Source: Anaerolineaceae bacterium UBA1415 (GTDB lineage: Bacteria > Chloroflexota > Anaerolineae > Anaerolineales > Anaerolineaceae). Taken from it: 64,000 nt of DNA. Position numbers and translations under genes: made by a program. Below, piece by piece: positions 9,836 to 17,919 of this stretch (the first letter of the stretch is position 1; each line of letters opens with the position of its first letter). Below the pieces are notes generated by a model. That model was not told the origin of the DNA. It was given only the letters and a program-made list of their open reading frames with translations, and did no database searches. Where the stretch lies: the NCBI GenBank assembly GCA_002305635.1, contig DBPR01000020.1:1-64000 (forward strand). Reading direction: 5' to 3'.

Positions 9836-11071
9836 ATGACAGAAGATGTGCAGCCCAAGCCTGAAACCTTGCCTGAAAATGAGAGGGATGTGGAGCAGGA
9901 TGTTTCTAAAATCCCGCTGAAAACACGTCTCTTTGAGCTTTTTTGGGTTTGTCTGAAAATAGGACTGACCAGTTTTGGCGCGCCGACGGCTCACATCGCC
10001 ATGATGGAAAGAGAGTTTGTGCGCAAACATAAATGGATCAGCGAAAGGCATTTTTTGGACCTGCTGGCTGCGGCCAACCTGATCCCGGGGCCAAACGCGA
10101 GCGAAACCTGCTATCACGTCGGTTACGTCCGCGCCGGATATGCGGGCTTGCTGGTGGCTGGGATCAGCTTTATCAGCCCGGCTTTTCTTTCCAGTCTGCT
10201 TTTGGCCTGGATCTACATGCGCTACGGGGCCTTGCCCGAAGTTGAAGGAATTTTTTATGTTCTCAACCCGCTGGTTCTGGCGATTGTGCTTGAAACCACC
10301 TGGCGGATCGGTAAAGCAAGTTTTGACGGCTGGAAACAGGTTGTGATCTTTGCGGTGGTGATCGCCGCCAAACTGCTGGGATTAAATGAATCCCTTGCCC
10401 TGATAGGCGGCGGTTTTTTGGGAATTCTGCTGCATCATACGCTCGAAAACTGGCCAAAAGGCTCTGGCCCGGGGCGGCTGCTGCTGGCTTTTTTGCCGAT
10501 GCCGATGTTGACGGAATTTGTGGGCAATGTTGCCGGGCTGGTCAAAGAAAGTTTTTGGAACATCTTTATTTACTTCTTTAAAACTGGCTCAATTCTGTTC
10601 GGTTCCTCTCTGGTGCTTTTTGCCCTGATCGAGGAAGATGTGGTCAATCGCTTCGGATGGCTAACTTCACAGCAGCTTACCGATGCGATCTCGATGGGGC
10701 AAATTACCCCGGGGCCGGTGCTGAGCGCCAGCACCTTTGTCGGCTATATTACCAACGGCTTGAGCGGTGCGGTGGCAGCCACGCTTGGCGTGTTTTTGCC
10801 GTCTTTTCTGATCGTGGCGGTGACCGCGCCATTGGTGAAGAAAATGCGGGAAAACCATCTCGCGCATAGCTTCCTCGAAGGAGTGAACGCGGCAGTGGTC
10901 GCCCTGGTTCTGTTCGTTTGTGTCAATCTTGCCCAAAGCGCGTTGGTGGATGTTTGGACGGTTCTGGCTATGCTGGTCGGCCTGGCGGTATTAATTTTTA
11001 CCAAGGCTCAGCCTTATGTGCTGGTCATTGCCGGATTTGCAATTGGCATTCTCAGAATGGTTTTGATGTGA
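9836..11071 (+). CDS. chrA: ChrA-family chromate transporter
   Basis: Membrane protein of 411 residues with two homologous CHR halves (roughly 25-200 and 220-405). The N-terminal half shows the family motif FGAPTAHIAMMEREFV and the following LIPGPNA stretch; the second half repeats the motif more loosely, with GQITPGPVLSAS. Members with two halves export chromate using the proton gradient, although many homologues in anaerobes have no proven substrate. The gene begins four bases after holB, so the two are cotranscribed. That pairing looks opportunistic rather than functional. The first 25 residues are acidic and cytosolic. Confidence 0.8.
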   Translation: MTEDVQPKPETLPENERDVEQDVSKIPLKTRLFELFWVCLKIGLTSFGAPTAHIAMMEREFVRKHKWISERHFLDLLAAANLIPGPNASETCYHVGYVRAGYAGLLVAGISFISPAFLSSLLLAWIYMRYGALPEVEGIFYVLNPLVLAIVLETTWRIGKASFDGWKQVVIFAVVIAAKLLGLNESLALIGGGFLGILLHHTLENWPKGSGPGRLLLAFLPMPMLTEFVGNVAGLVKESFWNIFIYFFKTGSILFGSSLVLFALIEEDVVNRFGWLTSQQLTDAISMGQITPGPVLSASTFVGYITNGLSGAVAATLGVFLPSFLIVAVTAPLVKKMRENHLAHSFLEGVNAAVVALVLFVCVNLAQSALVDVWTVLAMLVGLAVLIFTKAQPYVLVIAGFAIGILRMVLM

Positions 11072-11088
11072 GAAGAGAACATCGGACG

Positions 11089-11325
11089 TAGGTTGCGATT
11101 GAAAATTTCCCATTTTGGGAAAATTACAATCCAACATTCAGTTAGACCATGCATTGAACGTCGGGTTGAACCCTTGAGAAAAGCACCCAAGGGCTGGCTA
11201 CGGAACCCGACCTACAAAAAAACATCGGCATGGGAGTTAGCCTCTACCATTTTAACAACACCATGTAATGAACGTCGGATTGAATATTTGGGCTGTTCAG
11301 CCCAAATATTCAATCTCGACCTACT
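11089..11325. repeat. Variable-core hairpin repeats, three copies
   Basis: The 313-base gap between chrA and pcrA holds no gene but three related palindromes. Copy i (11089-11137, inverted) runs from GTAGGTTGCGATTGA through an AATTTCCC/GGGAAATT-like core to CAATCCAAC. Copy ii (11159-11217) is GTCGGGTTGAACCC ... AACCCGACCTAC. Copy iii (11271-11323) has an 18-bp perfect stem, GATTGAATATTTGGGCTG pairing with bases 11298-11315, followed by CTCGACCTAC. Copies ii and iii are both preceded by CATG, two bases, then ATTGAACGTCGG or ATGAACGTCGG. A further copy lies at 31957-32010. Confidence 0.7.
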
Positions 11326-11384
11326 CCGATATCCGCTTGCATTTTTACAAATTGCGTGGTGCCTTCTGGTACAATTTGTGAGCC

Positions 11385-13571
11385 ATGGATAAGTTGATCA
11401 ATATTCTCAATTCCCAACAGCAAAAAGCGGTCGCGGCGCCCTCGGGGCCAACACTGGTTTTGGCTGGGCCTGGTTCCGGCAAGACGCGCGTGCTCACTTA
11501 TCGGATCGCCTACCTGATCAGCGCGATGAACGTGCCGCCCTGGAACATTCTGGCGGTTACTTTCACGAACAAAGCCGCCAAACAGATGGGCGAACGGGTT
11601 GGTCAACTGATCGGCGCCCAGGCGGATGGCATCTGGTTGGGTACTTTCCACTCGATCTGTGGGCGTATCTTGCGGCGCGAAGCCGATCTTCTGCCGGTTA
11701 ATCGGGATTTTGTCATTTTCGATGTTGACGATCAGGAATCTTTGATGAAAGAGATTCTTCGTGAGAGCAATTTGGACGAAAAAAGGTTCAAACCCAGTTC
11801 GATCCTGGCGGCAATTTCCACCGCCAAAAACGATCTGACCACTCCGGAAAATTTCCCGGTCAATAATTATTATGACGAGCAAGTCAAACGGCTTTATGCG
11901 CTCTATCAACAGCGATTGGCGCGCAATAACGCCATGGATTTTGATGACATGCTGGTCTATACCAACCAGATCTTGGAAAGCTATCCGGTCGTGCGCGAGA
12001 CCTATGGGCATAAGTTCGAGCATATTCTGGTGGATGAGTTCCAGGACACCAACTATGCCCAATATTCAATTTTGCAGAATCTGGCGCGCGTTCATAACAA
12101 TTTGTACGTTGTGGGCGATGAAGACCAGTCGATCTACCGCTGGCGCGGGGCTGATTATCGCAATCTGGAACGTTTCAGACGCGATTTCAAGGGCGCTAAC
12201 GTTATCTTGCTGGAGCAAAACTACCGCTCGACCCAGATCATTCTTGATTGCGCGATGGCGGTCATTGACCAAAACACGAATCGCACGCGCAAAAAGCTGT
12301 TTACGGATGCCAGCGTTGGCGATAAACTGCGCCTGATCGTTGCTGAAGACGACCGAGAAGAGGCGCAGCTGGTTGTAAATGATATACGCGATGGCATTCG
12401 CTCGGGCAGAAACCCAAGCGAATATGCCATCATGTATCGCACGAACGCGCAATCCCGCATCTTGGAAGAGGCTTTCCGCCGCGAGGGGATCAGCTATCGG
12501 TTGGTAGGGGCGCAGCGCTTTTACGGGCGCAAGGAAGTGCGCGATATCATCGCTTTTCTGCGCCTGATCTATAACCCAATGGACGAAGTGAGCCTGCGCC
12601 GGGTGATCAACCTGCCGCCGCGGGGAATCGGTGACAAAACCGTCGCCAATCTGGCAGAGATATCCAACCGCAGCGGTCTGAACATGGGTGAGGTTTTGCT
12701 GGATCTGACCAATCCTGCCAGTCCCGCGCTGATCGAGCTGGGACGAAATGGAGAAAAGCTGGCTCGTTTTGGGCGGCTGTTGAGCCAATGGCGTGCGATG
12801 GCCCAATCTGACAGCCTGAGCAATCTTTTTGACCGGGTCGTGCTGGATACGGAGTACGAAGCATATATACGTGACAAGAGCGAAGAGGGCCAGGATCGCT
12901 GGGAGAACGTGCTCGAATTGCGCTCGGTCGCGATGGAATACGAGACCAGAGGCTTGCAGGAGTTTCTGGAAGCGATGGCGCTGGTGGCGGATCAAGATAC
13001 TTTACCTGAAACCCTGGACGCGCCGACCATGTTGACGCTGCACGCCGCCAAGGGTCTGGAGTTTGAGCGGGTCTATATCGTTGGGCTGGATGAGATGTTA
13101 TTGCCGCACAGCCGTTCGCGTGACGATGAGGAAGATCTGGCGGAGGAGCGGCGTCTGCTTTATGTCGGGATCACGCGCGCGAAGCGTAAACTGACCCTGA
13201 CGCGGGCGATGAGAAGGCGCAGTTTGTCTGGTATGTATGAAGACACCGTGCCCTCACGCTTTTTGAAGGATCTGCCTTCCGGTCTGGTGCAGGAGGATCT
13301 TTACGCGCAGCCGAGAAGAAGCAGCTATAACTGGGAGCGTGAGACTTCCGCCTGGGAAAGACCTTCCTGGATGCGCGATTCGCGCGTACCGATGGACAAG
13401 CCGACAAAAACGAAGTTCAAGACCGGTATGCAGGTGCGCCACGCGACTTACGGCAGGGGTGTGGTCAAGAACAGCAAGCTTGAGCATGGCGACGAGACGG
13501 TGGAAGTTTATTTTGAAGGCCACGGCCTCAAAGCCCTGATCGCATCGATGGCGAAGTTGGAGATTTTGTAA
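11385..13571 (+). CDS. pcrA: UvrD/PcrA-type ATP-dependent DNA helicase
   Basis: Superfamily 1A 3'-5' helicase, 728 residues, acting in nucleotide excision and mismatch repair and in clearing proteins from DNA. Walker A is AGPGSGKTR (27-35), the Walker B motif is VDEFQDTN near 217, and the motif III region reads GDEDQSIYRWRGAD. The C-terminal 50 residues match the PcrA Tudor-like domain that contacts RNA polymerase, supporting PcrA over Rep. The ATG at 11385 has no Shine-Dalgarno; TACAAT at 11370-11375 ends nine bases before it, so a leaderless or near-leaderless transcript is likely. Single-gene unit. Confidence 0.92.
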   Translation: MDKLINILNSQQQKAVAAPSGPTLVLAGPGSGKTRVLTYRIAYLISAMNVPPWNILAVTFTNKAAKQMGERVGQLIGAQADGIWLGTFHSICGRILRREADLLPVNRDFVIFDVDDQESLMKEILRESNLDEKRFKPSSILAAISTAKNDLTTPENFPVNNYYDEQVKRLYALYQQRLARNNAMDFDDMLVYTNQILESYPVVRETYGHKFEHILVDEFQDTNYAQYSILQNLARVHNNLYVVGDEDQSIYRWRGADYRNLERFRRDFKGANVILLEQNYRSTQIILDCAMAVIDQNTNRTRKKLFTDASVGDKLRLIVAEDDREEAQLVVNDIRDGIRSGRNPSEYAIMYRTNAQSRILEEAFRREGISYRLVGAQRFYGRKEVRDIIAFLRLIYNPMDEVSLRRVINLPPRGIGDKTVANLAEISNRSGLNMGEVLLDLTNPASPALIELGRNGEKLARFGRLLSQWRAMAQSDSLSNLFDRVVLDTEYEAYIRDKSEEGQDRWENVLELRSVAMEYETRGLQEFLEAMALVADQDTLPETLDAPTMLTLHAAKGLEFERVYIVGLDEMLLPHSRSRDDEEDLAEERRLLYVGITRAKRKLTLTRAMRRRSLSGMYEDTVPSRFLKDLPSGLVQEDLYAQPRRSSYNWERETSAWERPSWMRDSRVPMDKPTKTKFKTGMQVRHATYGRGVVKNSKLEHGDETVEVYFEGHGLKALIASMAKLEIL

Positions 13572-13733
13572 TTCTTCAAACATGCCCTCAATTTTTATTT
13601 CAAACTGGGGTCGAATGTGGTCTCCATACCACGCGTAACATGACGTTTTAAGTTTTCGTATGATAGCGAATATCCGTTTAAAAGTATTTGCAAACATTGA
13701 TCCACACCCGAAGGTAGTGACAGGCGAAAGTAG

Positions 13734-13966
13734 CGGACGGGGATAAACCACCGTCCGTACAGGTTATTTGCCCCTAAAAAGGATTGACCAACCCAAGATG
13801 CTCAACTTAATGTTTAGCATAAGTGGCAAAAAGCTGTTTATGCTATCAACGAATAAAGGAAAAAAACAATGCTCGGATGGGGCTCGACCCCATCCGAGCA
13901 TAAGCATTTCAAAACATCGATGATAAGCCTGGAGCTGAAGTATTTATTTGTAGCGGACGGGGGTGA
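13734..13966. repeat. CGGACGGGG palindromes, copies 2 to 4
   Basis: The gene-free stretch 13572-14125 carries three members of this family. CGGACGG at 13734-13740 pairs with 13751-13757. At 13869-13901 ATGCTCGGATGGGG forms a perfect 14-bp stem around CTCGA. A decayed half copy starts at 13953 (CGGACGGGGG). The sequence GTACAGGTT follows copy 2 and recurs as GTACAGGTTGT at 14000. A small open frame over the perfect palindrome is not credible as a gene. A possible -10 (TATAAT, 14102-14107) for the next gene is the only other signal I see. Confidence 0.7.
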
Positions 13967-14125
13967 TATTCTCGCTTTTCGGACACAGCACCCAGTTTGT
14001 ACAGGTTGTAAGATGGCTGCATTTGTGTCCGGGAAACCACGATCGGAGCAGGCCTATTTCCTTAAACGTGTATAAACGAAGAATTGCAGTAAATATTTCA
14101 CTATAATTAAATCAAGGAGGACGAA

Positions 14126-14809
14126 ATGGAAATTACTTATACCTGGTACGGACATGCCACCCACGGCTTGAAGGTGGGCGAGCACAAGCTTTTGATCGAT
14201 CCTTTTTTTACCAATAATCCATCCGCCCCCATCAAGGCGGAGGAGACAGAGGCGGATTTCATCCTGATCAGCCATGGTCACGGCGACCACCTTGGCGACA
14301 CGATCGGGATCGCCAAACGCACCGGCGCGCTCTGTATTACCAATTTTGAGATCGCCAACTGGCTGGCGGAAAAAGGGCTTGAGGCGCACGGTCAGCAAAT
14401 TGGCGGTGGTTTTCACCACCCCTTTGGTTACCTTAAATTAACCCAGGCGCTGCACGGCTCGGTTTTGCCGGATGGCACTTATGGGGGAAATCCGGCTGGT
14501 TTTCTGCTGACGACCCCAAATAAAAAGAAGATCTACTTCGCTGGCGATACGGGCTTGTTCGGCGATATGAGCCTGATCGGTGACGAAGGCATTGATCTGG
14601 CATTACTCCCCATTGGCGATAATTACACCATGGGGCCCGACGACGCGCTGAAGGCGGTCAAGCTATTGCGCGCCAAAACCGTTGTGCCGGTGCACTATAA
14701 CACCTGGGAGCTGATCGCGCAGGATGCTTTGGCCTGGAAAGAACGCGTTGAGGCAGAAACAACGACAAAGGTCTATGTTTTGAAACCTGGTGAAAGCCTG
14801 ACCTTGTAG
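14126..14809 (+). CDS. Metal-dependent hydrolase, UPF0173/UlaG-like beta-lactamase fold
   Basis: A 227-residue metallo-beta-lactamase fold protein. The metal motif HGHGDH is His50, His52, Asp54, His55, and the further ligands appear as FAGDTGLF (Asp) and VPVHY (His). Length and opening fit the UPF0173 family of metal-dependent hydrolases, whose nearest characterised relatives include L-ascorbate-6-phosphate lactonase UlaG. The start has a strong AAGGAGG. The next gene begins nine bases after its stop, so the two are cotranscribed. It is tempting to link it with the Ula-type phosphotransferase system 11 kb away, but sequence alone does not show lactonase activity. Confidence 0.8.
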   Translation: MEITYTWYGHATHGLKVGEHKLLIDPFFTNNPSAPIKAEETEADFILISHGHGDHLGDTIGIAKRTGALCITNFEIANWLAEKGLEAHGQQIGGGFHHPFGYLKLTQALHGSVLPDGTYGGNPAGFLLTTPNKKKIYFAGDTGLFGDMSLIGDEGIDLALLPIGDNYTMGPDDALKAVKLLRAKTVVPVHYNTWELIAQDALAWKERVEAETTTKVYVLKPGESLTL

Positions 14810-14817
14810 GAGGGAAA

Positions 14818-15444
14818 ATGTTCGCAGCTCCTAACGAAGAAGAAAAGAAACGCATCCCGCCAGGACAATATCTGACAACTCGCTTTCCAGTCCTGCATTA
14901 TGGTCCCATCCCGGAACTGGATCTGGAAAACTGGAAGTTTCGTGTCTGGGGCGAAGTGGAAAAGCCGCTTATCCTGACCTGGGACGAGTTCGCAGCGCTA
15001 CCCCGCACGAAGCTGACCATGGATCTGCACTGCGTGACGAAGTGGAGCAAACTGGAAACGACCTGGGAAGGCGTCAGCCTGCAAACCCTGAAGGAACTGG
15101 GGCTGGTTGTGCCCACAGAAAAAGCGGGTTTCGTAATCCAGCATGCAGAATTTGGCTACACCGCCAATCTGCCGCTGGACGTAATGTTTGGCGAAAACTT
15201 CCTGCTGGCAACCCACTATGAGGATGAACCGATCAGCCTGGAGCACGGCGCGCCTTTGCGTGGGGTTTGCGGCGCCATCCCTGGGAGAGATGATCTGAAA
15301 GATGTTTACCTCTGGAAAGGCGCCAAGTGGCTGCGCGGTTTGGAGTTCAGAGCCAGCGACTTGCCCGGGTTTTGGGAACGGGCAGGCTATCACAATGAGG
15401 GAGATGTCTGGTTGGAAGAACGTTTGCAGGATCGGGCCTGGTGA
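14818..15444 (+). CDS. Sulfite-oxidase-fold molybdopterin oxidoreductase, cytosolic
   Basis: A 208-residue single-domain protein of the oxidoreductase molybdopterin-binding family (sulfite oxidase/MsrP-like fold). The predicted molybdenum ligand is Cys72 in the context DLHCVTKWSKL, the usual HCVTxWS motif. It has no Tat or Sec signal and no dimerisation domain, so it should be cytoplasmic, unlike periplasmic MsrP. Its substrate cannot be deduced. It follows the metallo-hydrolase gene after nine bases, within which AGGAGGG provides a good ribosome site. The molybdenum/tungsten cofactor theme recurs at the aldehyde oxidoreductase locus. Confidence 0.83.
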   Translation: MFAAPNEEEKKRIPPGQYLTTRFPVLHYGPIPELDLENWKFRVWGEVEKPLILTWDEFAALPRTKLTMDLHCVTKWSKLETTWEGVSLQTLKELGLVVPTEKAGFVIQHAEFGYTANLPLDVMFGENFLLATHYEDEPISLEHGAPLRGVCGAIPGRDDLKDVYLWKGAKWLRGLEFRASDLPGFWERAGYHNEGDVWLEERLQDRAW

Positions 15445-15932
15445 TCTTTGGTTTATATACATAATACCTAAGTTTCTCATATTAGTGCCCTGATTTTCTT
15501 CCGTTTCCTTCGATGAGAACTCGTTTTTCACAAACGAGAGAAGCGCAGGAAATAACAAATGTAGCATCAGAACCATGTTATGAAGGCGGAGGCATTGATA
15601 TGCATAGGCAGCGGACGGGGCTAAACCCCGTCCGTACAGTTTGGTGACCTATAAATGGCTTGGTCAAAGTAGGAATTTGATGTTGTCAATTACCAAATGT
15701 ACGGATGGGGCTAAGTGCCCTCTGGGTATGTCCCCGTCCGCGAGTAAGCCGATCAGAGCCTTGTAATAAAGATGTAAGTATTTGAAATTCATATGTAGCT
15801 GACAGTGACTTACCGAGTTTTTCCGTTTTAGTGCCCTGTATTTATCTCTTTTTCTCGATGAAAACCGTTTTTTTTTTGCAAAAGTAAGAAACTCAGGAGG
15901 AGCAAGCCTGGTGATTTTTGGTTTATATACAT
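15438..15932. repeat. Spacer with rearranged duplication and CGGACGGGG palindromes
   Basis: The 576-base gap after the molybdoenzyme contains no credible gene. The last codons of that gene plus downstream bases (CCTGGTGATCTTTGGTTTA, 15438) recur at 15908 with one change in this stretch. A second segment starting at GTGCCCTG (15487) recurs, diverged, at 15831. The order is A-B then B-A, so this is not a simple tandem duplication. Between them lie CGGACGGGG hairpins at 15612-15634 (9-bp stem, CTAAA loop) and 15702-15740. Confidence 0.6.
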
Positions 15933-15963
15933 AAAAAAAGAAGCCACAAAGGCTTCTTTTTTT
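15933..15963. terminator. Bidirectional terminator
   Basis: AAAAAAAGAAGCC pairs perfectly with GGCTTCTTTTTTT around ACAAA (13-bp stem). It lies downstream of the minus-strand LysM protein gene and also faces the plus-strand molybdoenzyme. Confidence 0.9.
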
Positions 15964-16020
15964 ATGCATTCAGGATTCTCTGATCTTCAGAAATTATGAA
16001 ACCCGTCTTATTGTGAGGTC

Positions 16021-16827
16021 TTAGTCCGCCTTGTTCGAGCGCAGCATGTAAACGCCCAAACCAATCCCGGCCAGAAGAATGATGCCGCCAACAATAGCCA
16101 GAACCGGAACGCGCGCAGCTGTGTCGGATACGACTTCGCTGTCCGGTGGGGTGGCCAGCTGACCGCCAAAATCGATGGTGGCTTCTTCACCAGCGCGGAC
16201 TTCGAGCGGATAATTGGTTACCGTGGTTGGGTTGAAGTCATCGGGGATCGCGATCGAAATGTTATAGGACCCCACAGGAATATCATTGAAACACAAGGGG
16301 GTGACCTGTTCCGGATCGCCGGCCACGGTCGTACCGGTCAAAGAGACTGTGCCGGATCGGTCATTGACGCTGACCTCACCTCCATAGAGAAAGTCTTCGC
16401 CAGGGTTGCGCATGCCGTTGCCGTTCATGTCATGGAACAAAACCACGCAAATTCGGGCCAGACCAGGCATGGGAGTCAGGGTTGGGGTGATCAGTTCGGG
16501 CGGGATCGTCGCAGTGGGTGTTGGTGGAAGTGGGGTCACTTCGACCCTCGCCAAAACGAGCTGCTGCCCTTCGTAAATACTGCAGGCTTCGGTAAGGTTG
16601 TTGAGCCGGATGATCTCCGAGATCGGGACGCCCGTGCGCTCCTGAATGGTGCTGCACCATTCCCCGGCCTGAACGATATAGATAATGGAACCCTGTTCAT
16701 TGGGGGTGGGGGTTTGATAAGGTGTCTGGGCAAAAACGCGCCCGGATGTTTGCGAAAAAGCAAAAACCATTGCCGTGAAGACCAGTCCAATGAGGGTAAG
16801 GGAGAAGATTTTAGCGTTTGTTTTCAT
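16021..16827 (-). CDS. Exported LysM-domain protein with C-terminal membrane anchor
   Basis: A 268-residue surface protein. An N-terminal signal segment (6-33) is followed by a LysM fold (about 49-93, opening IYIVQAGEWCSTIQERTG) that would bind glycan. Then come a Thr/Pro-rich linker, an SdrB-like beta domain (about 120-218, with the FHDMNGNGMRNPGED calcium-loop-like motif), and a C-terminal transmembrane helix ending in RSNKAD. The arrangement suggests a membrane-tethered protein contacting the cell wall or envelope polymer. GGAGGAAGCC precedes the start. It is followed by its own terminator. Function beyond binding is unknown. Confidence 0.75.
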   Translation of the reverse strand: MKTNAKIFSLTLIGLVFTAMVFAFSQTSGRVFAQTPYQTPTPNEQGSIIYIVQAGEWCSTIQERTGVPISEIIRLNNLTEACSIYEGQQLVLARVEVTPLPPTPTATIPPELITPTLTPMPGLARICVVLFHDMNGNGMRNPGEDFLYGGEVSVNDRSGTVSLTGTTVAGDPEQVTPLCFNDIPVGSYNISIAIPDDFNPTTVTNYPLEVRAGEEATIDFGGQLATPPDSEVVSDTAARVPVLAIVGGIILLAGIGLGVYMLRSNKAD

Positions 16828-16935
16828 GGCTTCCTCCTGAAAGAATTATATCATCAGTGAAAAAAGCAAGTTTTAGAGCCGACAATTCCCAATCCAGGGA
16901 AATTGATGATCATGCCGTTCCGGCAGACAAAATGC

Positions 16936-17709
16936 TCAAGGCTTCATGATCTGCAGGTCGGATACGCGGATCGTCATTGGCAATTCGCCTCCGGTTTGCG
17001 CGATTACGCCCAAAATTCCTTCAGGATTGGCATGCAATTCGTAAGAAAATTGCAGTGTCCCGGCCACATAGACCTCAAGCAGGCCGTCTTTCGCGCTGAT
17101 CGCGATACGGTGATTGGCGGGTGAGCCCGGCTGCAGCTTGCGCCCTGTCTGCCAGTTGACCAGTTGGCTGATTCCCTCTGGCAGAACACGCTCAAGCTTT
17201 ATTCTGCCATCACAGTTCAGCCACAGGCGGAATGTGCCAGACTGACTGTTGTTCCAAAGGATCAGGCCATACTGATCTCCGGCGGAACACATCAGCGTGT
17301 CAAGACTGATCTCCAGATAAAAATCAGCGGGGAGTTTGTGCGTGCTCAGGCTGGTCAGACTCTGTTTGTTGCCCGCCACCGCCAGCGTGAGCATGTTTTT
17401 GGCATAAGCGATCGTGCCCGTCGGGCTGCTTTCGGTTTGCCACATCGTTTCATCGCTAAAATCATCCAGCGCGATGAGATCTTCTTCCGAAACCGTTACC
17501 TTTGTCGGTTCTGTGGCAAGCGGTGTGGGGCTGACCTCGCGAAGTGGGGTTGGCGTGCGCGGGAACCAATCAATCGTCGCGCTGGGCAAAAGCGTCGCGG
17601 TCGGAAGCGGGGTTTCCGGTTGCGCGGTCGGGGCAACTTCCTTCTGGCAGGCCGCCATGAAGCAGGAAGTCAAAAGCAGGAAAAGGCCAAGCATGATTTT
17701 TTTAGACAT
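16936..17709 (-). CDS. Putative lipoprotein with concanavalin-like beta-sandwich domain
   Basis: A 257-residue protein with a lipoprotein signal: hydrophobic stretch 5-20 and lipobox FMAAC with Cys21. A Thr/Pro-rich linker (26-70) leads into one domain (about 75-255) whose pattern resembles the LamG/DUF1080 jelly-roll, notably YGLILWNNSQSGTFRLWLN and LLEVYVAGTLQFSY. Such domains commonly bind carbohydrate. I see no catalytic motif. It is transcribed in the same direction as the LysM protein with a 108-base gap. The domain call is by pattern only. Confidence 0.6.
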   Translation of the reverse strand: MSKKIMLGLFLLLTSCFMAACQKEVAPTAQPETPLPTATLLPSATIDWFPRTPTPLREVSPTPLATEPTKVTVSEEDLIALDDFSDETMWQTESSPTGTIAYAKNMLTLAVAGNKQSLTSLSTHKLPADFYLEISLDTLMCSAGDQYGLILWNNSQSGTFRLWLNCDGRIKLERVLPEGISQLVNWQTGRKLQPGSPANHRIAISAKDGLLEVYVAGTLQFSYELHANPEGILGVIAQTGGELPMTIRVSDLQIMKP

Positions 17710-17919
17710 TTTCTTAATTTTACCCAGATTTCCTGGATAATAAATGAAATAAAATAGTTATCCCCTGTTGGGGCAATATTATCCTCCTCTTCATAAGGCT
17801 AACTTTTCGTCAATATCGGGAATTGCTTTTCTGGTTCCACGTTTTAAAAGCATATAAGGGATATAATAAACGCAACAATGGTTTATTAAAATTCCTTATG
17901 GCAGCGCAAAGAGGAGAGA

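Noticed and set aside
13869..14075. Small protein gene in the pcrA downstream gap
   Set aside because: The frame opens inside a perfect palindrome of a repeat family, has no ribosome site and gives no coherent protein pattern.
14126..14809. Calling the metallo-hydrolase ascorbate-6-phosphate lactonase (ulaG)
   Set aside because: Fold and metal motif fit, but it is short and 11 kb from the PTS genes in a different operon; evidence is insufficient for the symbol.
15664..15969. Minus-strand 101-codon gene
   Set aside because: It runs through a repeat and the terminator stem; the translation is basic and low-complexity with no ribosome site.
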